This document shows positions 13,074 through 20,042 of a stretch of DNA of 64,000 bases, piece by piece (position 1 is the first letter of the stretch; every line of letters begins with the position of its first letter). The notes beneath the pieces were generated by a model. It was not told the origin of the DNA. It was given only the letters and a program-made list of their open reading frames with translations, and ran no database searches. This DNA comes from AC-38 sp033856025 (GTDB lineage: Bacteria; Actinomycetota; Thermoleophilia; Solirubrobacterales; Solirubrobacteraceae): assembly GCA_033856025.1 (NCBI GenBank), contig JAWVFQ010000033.1, forward strand, positions 1 through 64,000. Reading direction: 5' to 3'. The position numbers were made by a program, and so were the translations under genes.

Positions 13074-13504
13074 CGGACGCCGAACGTGTTCGACGGGCGG
13101 ATGACGACCTGAGCCGACGGTGACTCGCCGCGGGCGGCCCAGGCGAGCAGGGTGGCAAGGCTCTCGCCCGCCGCTGACTCGGCGTCCGCGGGGACCAGGA
13201 ACTCAGCGACGTGGCGGTTGACGGCCTCCGTCTCCGAGACGTCGAGCAGCTTCTCCGCGTGACGCGAGAGCGCGCAGATGTTCAGCGCGCCATCGACGAC
13301 GAGGAAGGGATCAGACGGGTCGGGCGCGGCGTCGGCCGGCGCCTGCAGGAGCAGGCCCAGACCGCACTTTCCGCATACGCGCGACGCCGGGTCCGCGTCG
13401 GGCGCCGGCGTGCGGCCGCAATGTCCGCAGAACGTCTTGAGGGGCTGATCCGATCGGTCCTGCGGCAGGACTCGCAGCGACTGACCGTGGGCGTCCATGC
13501 TCAT
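13004..13504 (-). CDS. Zinc-ribbon plus PAS-like domain protein
   Basis: A 166-residue protein with C26-x2-C29 and C44-x2-C47 forming a four-cysteine zinc ribbon. From about residue 64 comes a PAS-like segment (DPFLVVDGALNICALS, then AEKLLDVSETEAVNRHVAEFLVP, ending in AALLVLADAR). There is no output domain, so it probably relays or gates another protein. ATG at 13504 is preceded by GGAAGGA at a long spacing; a second in-frame ATG lies two codons later. It is 31 bases downstream of the MerR gene on the same strand. It overlaps the histidine kinase gene tail to tail by 70 bases. Confidence 0.7.
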   Translation of the reverse strand: MSMDAHGQSLRVLPQDRSDQPLKTFCGHCGRTPAPDADPASRVCGKCGLGLLLQAPADAAPDPSDPFLVVDGALNICALSRHAEKLLDVSETEAVNRHVAEFLVPADAESAAGESLATLLAWAARGESPSAQVVIRPSNTFGVRYWARIGPCGPPSAALLVLADAR

Positions 13505-13535
13505 GGGGTGATGTCCTTCCGTGGCTCCATCGCGT

Positions 13536-14489
13536 TTATCCCGCGCGCGTTTCGCGCGGAACCAGTCGAGTCGGCGCGCTTTCGCGCATGGAGACGCCCT
13601 GCGCCTCGACCAACTCGAGGATCTGGCTTTGGGCTTCGGAGGGGGCCGACGACAGATGGGCAGCTCCCGTCGTCCTGGAACGCAATGGCCGCAGTACCTC
13701 GCGGCGGTACAGGCAGACCGGCAGCGCGCCGGCGGCGGAGCGAACGGCATACGCCCAGCGTGCGACCTCGTCGTCGCGCGCGTGCGCGCCCGCGAGAACG
13801 ACCGCATCTGGCTCCACGATCGCGAGCGCGTCATTGAGACCGCTGACGCCCCTGACCGACAGACAGAGGAGCCGAGCCCCGGCGCGGGCGCAGAGGAGTT
13901 CCAGCGCGCGGATCGCGGGGGCATCGGAATCAAGCTCATCGCGTGAGGCGTCACCGATCAACAGCGAAACGTGACGAACCGGCGGAGGAGTGAGGCGCTG
14001 GGCGCGCTTGAGCCAATCGCTGGCCCACCGCGCGGAGAACGCCCACCGGGCGCTGTCTGGACCGAACTTCTCCTCCAGGTCGGCCAGCGACGGCAGCAGG
14101 ATCTCCTCCACCGATCGCTCCAGCGAGCGCAGGGCGAGCGCCGCCTCCATCGCGGAGTCCGCCCGCACGTGGTCGAACGACGACAACGCGCCGATGAGGG
14201 TGTCGGAGTCCGCACTGAGGCCCTCTCGCGCGCGGGAAACCGCCGATGAGATCGACAGGCCCTCCTGGAGCGCGTCCTTCAGAGCCGCGATCTCGCCATG
14301 CGTGTAGAGCCGGTGCTTCCCCGGCGAGCGCTGCGGCTTCGGATAGCCGAAGCGACGCTCCCAAGCCCGAAGCGTGTTCGGGCTGACGTTCAGGAGCGCG
14401 GCCGCCTCGCTGGTCTTCAGGTAGCGCACGCGGTGGGGATGGGAGCAGGTACCGCGGCATCCGCCGTCGCGTGATGAGTTTCCGCACAC
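13536..14489 (-). CDS. MerR-family regulator with B12-binding-fold-like C-terminal domain
   Basis: An up to 317-residue regulator. YLKTSEAAALLNVSPNTL and RAWERRFGYP are the winged helix-turn-helix of the CarA/CarH/LitR branch of MerR proteins. A helical segment (about 100-180) and a C-terminal Rossmann-like domain follow, as in light- or B12-sensing CarH. However, the position that normally holds the cobalamin-ligating histidine (D-x-H-x2-G) reads SRDELDSDA here, so cobalamin binding through His is unlikely. The start is uncertain: GTG 14489 (used) gives a Cys/His-containing leader, while GTG 14429 would start directly at RYLKTSEAAALL. It is divergent from the signalling genes at 14581 and 14716. 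Confidence 0.8.
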   Translation of the reverse strand: MCGNSSRDGGCRGTCSHPHRVRYLKTSEAAALLNVSPNTLRAWERRFGYPKPQRSPGKHRLYTHGEIAALKDALQEGLSISSAVSRAREGLSADSDTLIGALSSFDHVRADSAMEAALALRSLERSVEEILLPSLADLEEKFGPDSARWAFSARWASDWLKRAQRLTPPPVRHVSLLIGDASRDELDSDAPAIRALELLCARAGARLLCLSVRGVSGLNDALAIVEPDAVVLAGAHARDDEVARWAYAVRSAAGALPVCLYRREVLRPLRSRTTGAAHLSSAPSEAQSQILELVEAQGVSMRESAPTRLVPRETRAG

Positions 14490-14580
14490 CTCTTGAGCAG
14501 AAAGTTGTGCACTTCGGCAAAATGGGGCGTAGCCTCATGCCTATCCAAACCTGGCCATACCGGCCAAAAGGGGATGTCTT

Positions 14581-14670
14581 GTGCACCATCTGAAGCTGAA
14601 GCTCTACCCGCTCCTCATCGCGGCGATCGGCGTGATCGCGGCGAGTGGCGGGTATTTCCGGGCCCGGTAG
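14581..14670 (+). CDS. Putative 29-residue membrane peptide
   Basis: A short frame from GTG 14581 to TAG 14668-14670. It encodes a basic N-terminus (HHLKLKL), one hydrophobic stretch (YPLLIAAIGVIAASGGYF) and a basic end (RAR), as expected of a single-pass membrane microprotein. AAAGGGGATG about seven bases upstream is a good ribosome binding site. It lies 45 bases before the HD-GYP gene and could be co-transcribed with it. Nothing homologous is recognised. The alternative is a chance open frame, since the same stretch can be read in another frame. Confidence 0.45.
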   Translation: MHHLKLKLYPLLIAAIGVIAASGGYFRAR

Positions 14671-14715
14671 GTAGGGTCAAAAGCGCTGGAAGGGGGCGCG
14701 TTAGCGTTTCCTCCA

Positions 14716-16092
14716 GTGGCTGGGCATAGTCGGTTCTGGGGTCGAGATATCGCGGCCGTCGCGGCTGCGTTGATGTGTTGCGCGCTTGGCGCCGCAGCCG
14801 CCTTTGCCGGCGTGGGTCAGGCACTGCATCCCCTCACGCTCGTCCTGATCGGCACCGCTGTCGCGGCAAATGTTGCGGCAGCCGAATGGGCCGATGGTCG
14901 CATCGCGGCCGGGGGCTCATTCGTTGCGTCGATGCTTGCTGTCGCGTTCGTGGGTCCCGGCGAAGCCTTCGTCGTCGCTGCGATTGCTGAGATCGGGGCT
15001 TGGGCCGTTGAGAAGTACCGCCTACGAGCCCTCCCCGTCAATGTCTTGGCTAGCGGCGGGCCGAACCTGCTCGCGGGACTCGCGTTTCAAGCTGCTGCTC
15101 CGACCGACGACAGAGCTCTGGCCTTCTACGGCTGCCTTGCTGGTGTCGCTTGCACGGCGCTCGTCTTGAATGTCCTGCTGCTCACCTCCTTTATGGGGCC
15201 GATCAACGGCGGGAGGTTCCGGCCGGACATCGGGATCCTGCGAGGCATCGTCCCAACCTTGGCGATCACCGTTGCCCTTACCGTTTCGGCGGCGGCGACT
15301 TACGCGAGGACTGGCCTAGCAGGTGCCCTGTTCGTCCTCGTCTCGATCTTTGCGTTCACGTACATGGCTCGGCTTGTCGTTACCGCGAGGGAGCGGACTC
15401 GGCAGTACGCGGCTCTTTCGTGGGGCGTTCTTTCCGGGCTGATTCGGACGCTCGATCATCGGGATGCGCGGGCGGCGCGGCATGCCGCGGCGGTCGCGGC
15501 GTTCTCGCGGGACATCGCCGAAGCGATGGGGATGTCGGGCCGGGATTGCGAGCTCGCGCATACCGCCGGCCTTCTGCATGACATCGGGCGGTTCGGGCTG
15601 TCCGATCGGGTCATGGAGCGGGGCCGCACCTTGACCGAGCAGGACTGGGACACGATCCGGGAGCACCCGGTGATGGGTGCCGACCTCCTGCGGGACCTGG
15701 GGGTCTACGGGCCCGTGGCCGAGATCGTCCGGGCGCATCATGAGCGGCTGGATGGCCGCGGCTATCCCGACGGCCTCGACGCGGATCGGATCCCCGAGCT
15801 CGCCAAGGTCGTCGCCGTCGCCGAGGTCTACGACACGCTGACCGCCGACGACACGTACCGCACCCCCGTCTCCTCCTTCGAGGCCCTCAACGAGCTGCGC
15901 CGCGTCAGTGGGACCCAGCTCGACGGCCGCTACGTCGAGGCGCTCGCGAAGCTCCTGGCCGGCCGCGGCGTGGAGTACCGCCATGCCGACCTCGCCGACT
16001 TCGACGAGGAGCTCGGCGTGGAGCGTCGCATCGGCGAGGCCGTCGGAGCCACCGGCCCGCCGGCGGCCGCCGCTGACGAAGCCGGCCGCTAG
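14716..16092 (+). CDS. Membrane-anchored HD-GYP phosphodiesterase
   Basis: A 458-residue protein. Residues 10-225 form about six or seven membrane helices. Residues 235-415 form an HD-GYP domain, with H288-D289 in LLHDIG, the HHERLDGRGYPDG motif at 341-353 and the usual downstream helices (AKVVAVAEVYDTLTADD). HD-GYP enzymes hydrolyse cyclic di-GMP or related dinucleotides. The membrane part aligns with the histidine kinase at 11664 (E92/W96/Y101 and P107-x-N109...P116-N-L-L-A). The 5' half uses more A/T-ending codons than the catalytic half. The start is GTG 14716. A stem-loop follows the stop by 14 bases. Confidence 0.9.
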   Translation: MAGHSRFWGRDIAAVAAALMCCALGAAAAFAGVGQALHPLTLVLIGTAVAANVAAAEWADGRIAAGGSFVASMLAVAFVGPGEAFVVAAIAEIGAWAVEKYRLRALPVNVLASGGPNLLAGLAFQAAAPTDDRALAFYGCLAGVACTALVLNVLLLTSFMGPINGGRFRPDIGILRGIVPTLAITVALTVSAAATYARTGLAGALFVLVSIFAFTYMARLVVTARERTRQYAALSWGVLSGLIRTLDHRDARAARHAAAVAAFSRDIAEAMGMSGRDCELAHTAGLLHDIGRFGLSDRVMERGRTLTEQDWDTIREHPVMGADLLRDLGVYGPVAEIVRAHHERLDGRGYPDGLDADRIPELAKVVAVAEVYDTLTADDTYRTPVSSFEALNELRRVSGTQLDGRYVEALAKLLAGRGVEYRHADLADFDEELGVERRIGEAVGATGPPAAAADEAGR

Positions 16093-16106
16093 GACGCGCG
16101 GCAGGA

Positions 16107-16143
16107 TGACCACTTGACCGTGGATAGCGCGGTCAACTGGTCA
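16107..16143 (+). terminator. Stem-loop downstream of the HD-GYP gene
   Basis: TGACCA-C-TTGACCG (16107-16120) and CGGTCAA-C-TGGTCA (16130-16143) pair in 13 of 14 positions around a nine-base loop, starting 14 bases after the stop codon. There is no clear T-tract, so it is either an actinobacterial-type terminator without U-run or a protected 3' end. It could also be a regulatory palindrome. Confidence 0.5.
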
Positions 16144-16152
16144 CGGTGGGCT

Positions 16153-16195
<43 letters not shown>

Positions 16196-16207
16196 GGCCA
16201 AGAGCAA

Positions 16208-16242
16208 ACGCGGCCGGCGCGGAGGGAGTGCGCCGGCCGCGT
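16208..16242 (-). terminator. Intrinsic terminator of the BldC-like gene
   Basis: A perfect 13-base-pair inverted repeat (ACGCGGCCGGCGC at 16208-16220 and its complement at 16230-16242) with a nine-base loop. It lies 36 bases beyond the stop of the minus-strand gene at 16279. On the minus strand the stem is followed by TTTGCTCTTGG, a modest T-rich tract. It may also stop plus-strand read-through. Confidence 0.65.
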
Positions 16243-16278
16243 CGCTCTTCATCGGCGCGGGGTCTTGTGGAGGAAGTC

Positions 16279-16536
16279 TTAGGAGGCGTGCGCGGCCGGG
16301 GCGGGATCGCCCGCCGGGACCGCGACATCGGCCGGGCGCGCGTGGCCGCGCTGCTCGAGCGAGGAGACGAAGGAATCGATCTGCTCGGCGTTGAACCGAC
16401 GCTGGCCGCCCGGCGTGCGGTATGCACGCAGGTAGCCCATGTCGGCCCACCGGCGGACCGTGCCCAACGACACGCCGAGCTCGCGTGCCGCCTGAGAGGT
16501 CGACAGGCCGAGCCGGCTGGTGGATTGCGTAGACAT
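16279..16536 (-). CDS. BldC-like MerR-type DNA-binding protein
   Basis: An 85-residue protein. LSTSQAARELGVSLGTVRRWADMGYLRAYRTPGGQRRF is split here as a helix-turn-helix (residues 11-33) plus the wing YRTPGGQRRF, matching the small BldC/excisionase-like MerR proteins of actinobacteria. These bind direct repeats as head-to-tail multimers and regulate development. The C-terminus is Ala/Pro-rich and probably disordered. There is no effector domain. ATG 16536 is used; upstream AGGAAA is a weak ribosome site. It is divergent from ppk2. Confidence 0.82.
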   Translation of the reverse strand: MSTQSTSRLGLSTSQAARELGVSLGTVRRWADMGYLRAYRTPGGQRRFNAEQIDSFVSSLEQRGHARPADVAVPAGDPAPAAHAS

Positions 16537-16638
16537 ATGGCTAATTGACGGCGTTTCCTGTCAAGAAGCGAGGGGTTGGAGGCTTTTGCACAGGCTTGGG
16601 CTGCGAAAGACGCCGTCGCGGCTAGGATCGGCGGCTCC

Positions 16639-17400
16639 ATGGCAGGACGGCTCGACGCGCTGGACCTCTCGCGCAAGGTCTCCAAGCAGGAGGAGGCCGA
16701 GCGCCTGAAGGCCGCGCAGGAGCAGCTCCTGCGCCTTCGCCTCCGCCTGGCCGGCCTGGAGGGGACCACGGACCTCGGCCCGCCCGTCCTCGTCCTGTTC
16801 GAGGGCTGGGACGCCTCGGGCAAGGGCGGCGCCATCAAGCGACTGGTCGCCCGCCTGGACCCTCGCCACGTCCGCGTCGCGTCCTTCTCCGCCCCCACCC
16901 ACGACGAGAAGCGCCACCACTTCCTCTGGCGCTTCGGCCCGGCGCTCCCCGGCTGGGGCGGGATGGCGGTGCTGGACCGCTCCTGGTACGGCCGCGTCCT
17001 CGTCGAGCGAGTGGAGGAATACGCCACCGAGGAGCAGTGGCGCCGCGCCTACGACGAGATCAACGGCTTCGAGCGGACGCTGGCCGCCGAGGGGATGGTC
17101 CTCGTCAAGTTCTTCCTGCACATCAGCTCCGAAGAGCAGCTCAAGCGCTTCGAGTCCCGCGACAAGGACCCGCTGAAGGTCTGGAAGCTCACCGAGGAGG
17201 ACTGGCGCAACCGCGCCAAGCGCGAGGACTACGTCGCCGCGACCGAGGAGATGCTCGACCGCACCGACACGCCGCACGCGCCCTGGCACCTCGTCGAGGC
17301 CGACTCCAAGCGCCACGCGCGCGTGAAGGTGCTCGAGACCACGGTCGCCGAGGTCGAGCGCGGGATGCGCGAGCGCGGGCTCGACCCGCCGGAGCGGTGA
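16639..17400 (+). CDS. ppk2: Polyphosphate kinase 2 family protein
   Basis: A 253-residue PPK2-type nucleotide/polyphosphate phosphotransferase. The Walker A motif GWDASGKGG is at 56-64. The conserved ALPGWGGMAVLDRSWYGRV (102-120) contains Walker B, and KFFLHISSEEQLKR and KVWKLTEEDW are PPK2 lid-region features. The family transfers phosphate between polyphosphate and nucleotides; the direction and the nucleotide (ADP, GDP or AMP) cannot be read here. ATG 16639 is chosen over an upstream in-frame ATG because the family begins near this point. Its stop overlaps the lipoprotein start (GTGA). Confidence 0.9.
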   Translation: MAGRLDALDLSRKVSKQEEAERLKAAQEQLLRLRLRLAGLEGTTDLGPPVLVLFEGWDASGKGGAIKRLVARLDPRHVRVASFSAPTHDEKRHHFLWRFGPALPGWGGMAVLDRSWYGRVLVERVEEYATEEQWRRAYDEINGFERTLAAEGMVLVKFFLHISSEEQLKRFESRDKDPLKVWKLTEEDWRNRAKREDYVAATEEMLDRTDTPHAPWHLVEADSKRHARVKVLETTVAEVERGMRERGLDPPER

Positions 17401-17855
17401 GGCGGGCGGTGACCCTCCTCGTGACGGCGGCCGCGCTCGCGGCCGCCACGGCCGGCTGCGGGAGCGACGAGAGCGGGCGCCTCCCGTCGGCCTGCGCGGA
17501 CAGCGTGACCAGGGTCCGCGACGCGCTGGCCAAGGCGCCCGGCGCGGTGGCGCTCGACGGCGTCCCGCTGTCCACCTGCGTACAGCGCGCCCGCACGGGA
17601 GCGGAGATCCAGACCATCGGCGTCCTCTTCACGGCCACCGCCGACGCGCTGGCGGCCCGGGCAAGAGACAGCGACGCGGCGGCCCTCCAGCTCGGCTACC
17701 TGCTCGGCGCCACCCGGCGCGGGGCCAGCCGGACCAGCGGGCTGCACGCCGAGCTCATCCGCCGCCTGGAGAACAGCAGCGGCCTGGACGGGATGGCCGC
17801 CGCGCGCCGGGCGGCCTTCCGGCGCGGGGTGGCGGCGGGAGGCGCCGGCGGATGA
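17397..17855 (+). CDS. Predicted lipoprotein of unknown function
   Basis: A 152-residue protein from a GTG overlapping the ppk2 stop. The N-terminus MRRAVTLLVTAAALAAATAGC is a signal peptide with a lipobox-like end, so C21 would be the lipidated residue. The mature part is small, Ala-rich and helical, with two further cysteines (in PSACADS and STCVQRA) that could form a disulfide. No family is recognised. It ends with an ATGA overlap into the alpha/beta hydrolase, so it is part of a ppk2-lipoprotein-hydrolase-fumC operon. Confidence 0.65.
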   Translation: MRRAVTLLVTAAALAAATAGCGSDESGRLPSACADSVTRVRDALAKAPGAVALDGVPLSTCVQRARTGAEIQTIGVLFTATADALAARARDSDAAALQLGYLLGATRRGASRTSGLHAELIRRLENSSGLDGMAAARRAAFRRGVAAGGAGG

Positions 17856-18688
17856 AGCTTCGCCTCTACCACCACCCGGACGGTGCGCGCATCGCCTACC
17901 GCGCCGCGGGCACCGGCCCGCCGCTGGCGCTGCTGCACTCGGCGGGCCTGACCCACCGCGAGTGGGAGCCGGTGGTGGAGGAGCTGACGCCGCGCTTTCG
18001 CGTCGTGCTCCCCGACCTGCCGGGCCACGGCGACTCCGAGGACCGCCCGCGCCACCCCTACTCCCCGGACTGGATGGCCGACGTGATCGCCGGGTTCTGC
18101 CGCGACGTGCTGGGCCCCCGCCCGCTCGTCGGCGGCCACGACCTGGGCGCCGACCTGCTCCTGCGCGCCACGGTCACCGGGCGCCTGGAGCCGGCGCGCC
18201 TCGTCCTCATGTCCAGCCGCCTGCACGCCGCGGCCAACCGCCGCGGCATGCGCACCTGGCGCGCGGTCACCCGGGCCGGGGCCGCGCCCGGGCTCGACCG
18301 CCTGCTGTCCTACGGCGCCAAGGCCGTGTTCCGCCCGGAGGCGGGCGTCAAGCTCAGCGCACGGCGCAACCCCGACGCGCGCGACCTGGTCCGCCACGCC
18401 TTCGCCGACGTGGGCGGCAACGGCAACCGCGCGCGGTCCTGGGCCAAGCTGGCGCGCCGCTGGCCGCTGGACGCGCAGGACGAGTACCTGCGCGCCTATC
18501 CCGAGCTGCGCGTCCCCGTCCTGCTGCTTTGGGCCACCGAGGACGCCTACCACCCGCTGGCCACCGCCGAGGAGGCCCTGCGCCACCTGCCCGACGCCCA
18601 GCTGCGCACGCTGTCGGGGACGGGCTTTCTCATGGCCTACGACGACCCGGTCGGGCTGGCACGGGAGATCGCCTCCTTCTGCGGCTGA
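17852..18688 (+). CDS. Alpha/beta hydrolase fold protein lacking the expected catalytic histidine
   Basis: A 278-residue alpha/beta hydrolase. The oxyanion region is LLHSAG, the strand 4-helix segment is LPGHGDSEDR, and the nucleophile elbow reads GGHDLGA. This puts aspartate at the nucleophile position, as in epoxide hydrolases and haloalkane dehalogenases (compare GHDWG). WATEDAYHP is the usual acid loop. The C-terminal position that normally holds the catalytic histidine (GxGH before L-x2-x-DP) is GTGF here, encoded TTT. It may be inactive, use another residue, or bind ligands only. It is coupled to the upstream lipoprotein and lies four bases before fumC. Confidence 0.8.
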   Translation: MKLRLYHHPDGARIAYRAAGTGPPLALLHSAGLTHREWEPVVEELTPRFRVVLPDLPGHGDSEDRPRHPYSPDWMADVIAGFCRDVLGPRPLVGGHDLGADLLLRATVTGRLEPARLVLMSSRLHAAANRRGMRTWRAVTRAGAAPGLDRLLSYGAKAVFRPEAGVKLSARRNPDARDLVRHAFADVGGNGNRARSWAKLARRWPLDAQDEYLRAYPELRVPVLLLWATEDAYHPLATAEEALRHLPDAQLRTLSGTGFLMAYDDPVGLAREIASFCG

Positions 18689-18692
18689 GATA

Positions 18693-20039
18693 ATGCCCGC
18701 GAGCGTGTCGACCACCGAACGAGAAAAGCTGTGGGGCGGCGAGACCGACAAGGCCGTCGCCAACTTCCCGGTCTCGGGCGACCCGATCGACGCGGAGGTC
18801 GTGCACTGGCTGGGACGGATCAAGGCCGCGGCGGCCCGCGCGAACGCCGAGCTGGGCCTGCTCGACCCCGACATCGCGGAGCGCATCGCCGCCGCCGGCG
18901 ACCGAGTGGCGGCCGGCGAGTTCGACGACCAGTTCCCGGTCGACGCCTTCCAGACCGGGTCGGGGACCTCCTCGAACATGAACGCCAACGAGGTGATCGC
19001 CAGCCTGGCCGGCGAGGGAGCGCACCCCAACGACCACGTGAACATGGGCCAGTCGTCCAACGACGTCTTCCCCAGCGCCGTGCACCTGGCCGCGCTGGAC
19101 GAGTGCACCAACCGCCTGCTGCCCGCGCTGGAGCGCCTCGAGCAGTCCTTCGCCCGCAAGGCGGAGGAGTTCAAGGACATCGTCAAGGCGGGTCGCACGC
19201 ACCTGATGGACGCGGTCCCGGTGACGCTGGGCCAGGAGTTCGGCGGCTACGCGGCGCAGATCCGCCTGGGCGCGCGGCGCGTGCGCAACGCGCTGCCGCA
19301 GGTGGCGCAGATCCCGCTCGGCGGGACGGCCACCGGCTCCGGGCTGAACACCCATCCGGAGTTCGCCGAGCGCGTGCGCAAGCTCCTGGCCGACGAGACC
19401 GGCCTGGACATCCGCGCGCCCGAGGACCCCTTCGAGGCGCAGGGCAACCGCGACGCGCTGGTCGAGCTGTCGGGGGCGCTGAAGGTGATCGCGGTCTCGG
19501 CGACCAAGATCGCCAACGACCTGGCGATGATGGGCTCGGGCCCGCGCGCGGGGTTCGGCGAGCTGCTGCTCCCCGAGCTCCAGAAGGGATCGTCGATCAT
19601 GCCCGGGAAGGTCAACCCGGTGATCCCCGAGGTCGTGATGCAGGTCGGCGCCCAGGTGATCGGCAACGACACCGCGATCACCGTGGCGGGGTCCCAGGGC
19701 AACTTCGAGCTGAACGTCCGGGTGCCGCTGATCGCGCGCAACCTCCTGGAGTCGATCCAGCTGCTCAGCGCCAAGGCGAACCTGTTCGCCGAGAAGTGCG
19801 TGGACGGGATCGAGCCGAACATGGAGGGATGCGCACGGTCGGCCGAGCTGACGCTGGCGGTGGCCACCGCGCTGAACCCCTACATCGGCTACGACAAGGC
19901 CACGGAGATAGTCCAGGACGCCGCCTCGTCCGGCCGCACCCTGCGCGAGGTCGCGCTGGAGCACGGCGTGGACGAGGCGACGCTGGACAAGGCGCTGGAC
20001 CTGCGCCGGATGGCCGCCGGCTCGCAGGCCGGCGACTGA
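18693..20039 (+). CDS. fumC: Class II fumarate hydratase
   Basis: A 448-residue enzyme of the aspartase/fumarase superfamily that interconverts fumarate and L-malate in the TCA cycle. The signature GSSIMPGKVNP is at 299-309. TGSGTSSNMNANEV, HPNDHVNMGQSSND and GRTHLMDAVPVTLGQEF are the other conserved active-site regions. The length is slightly short of the usual 460-470 residues. Similar sequences include aspartate ammonia-lyase, but the TGSGTSSNMN block and the GGTATGSGLN block favour fumarase. It is convergent, with no gap, to the secreted repeat protein. Confidence 0.93.
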   Translation: MPASVSTTEREKLWGGETDKAVANFPVSGDPIDAEVVHWLGRIKAAAARANAELGLLDPDIAERIAAAGDRVAAGEFDDQFPVDAFQTGSGTSSNMNANEVIASLAGEGAHPNDHVNMGQSSNDVFPSAVHLAALDECTNRLLPALERLEQSFARKAEEFKDIVKAGRTHLMDAVPVTLGQEFGGYAAQIRLGARRVRNALPQVAQIPLGGTATGSGLNTHPEFAERVRKLLADETGLDIRAPEDPFEAQGNRDALVELSGALKVIAVSATKIANDLAMMGSGPRAGFGELLLPELQKGSSIMPGKVNPVIPEVVMQVGAQVIGNDTAITVAGSQGNFELNVRVPLIARNLLESIQLLSAKANLFAEKCVDGIEPNMEGCARSAELTLAVATALNPYIGYDKATEIVQDAASSGRTLREVALEHGVDEATLDKALDLRRMAAGSQAGD

Positions 20040-20042
20040 CGC

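Noticed and set aside
14490..14580. Possible cyclic di-GMP riboswitch before the HD-GYP gene
   Set aside because: I looked for the GEMM-type conserved core and tetraloop receptor and did not find them; only a short TGGCC/GGCCA inverted repeat (14552-14566) is present.
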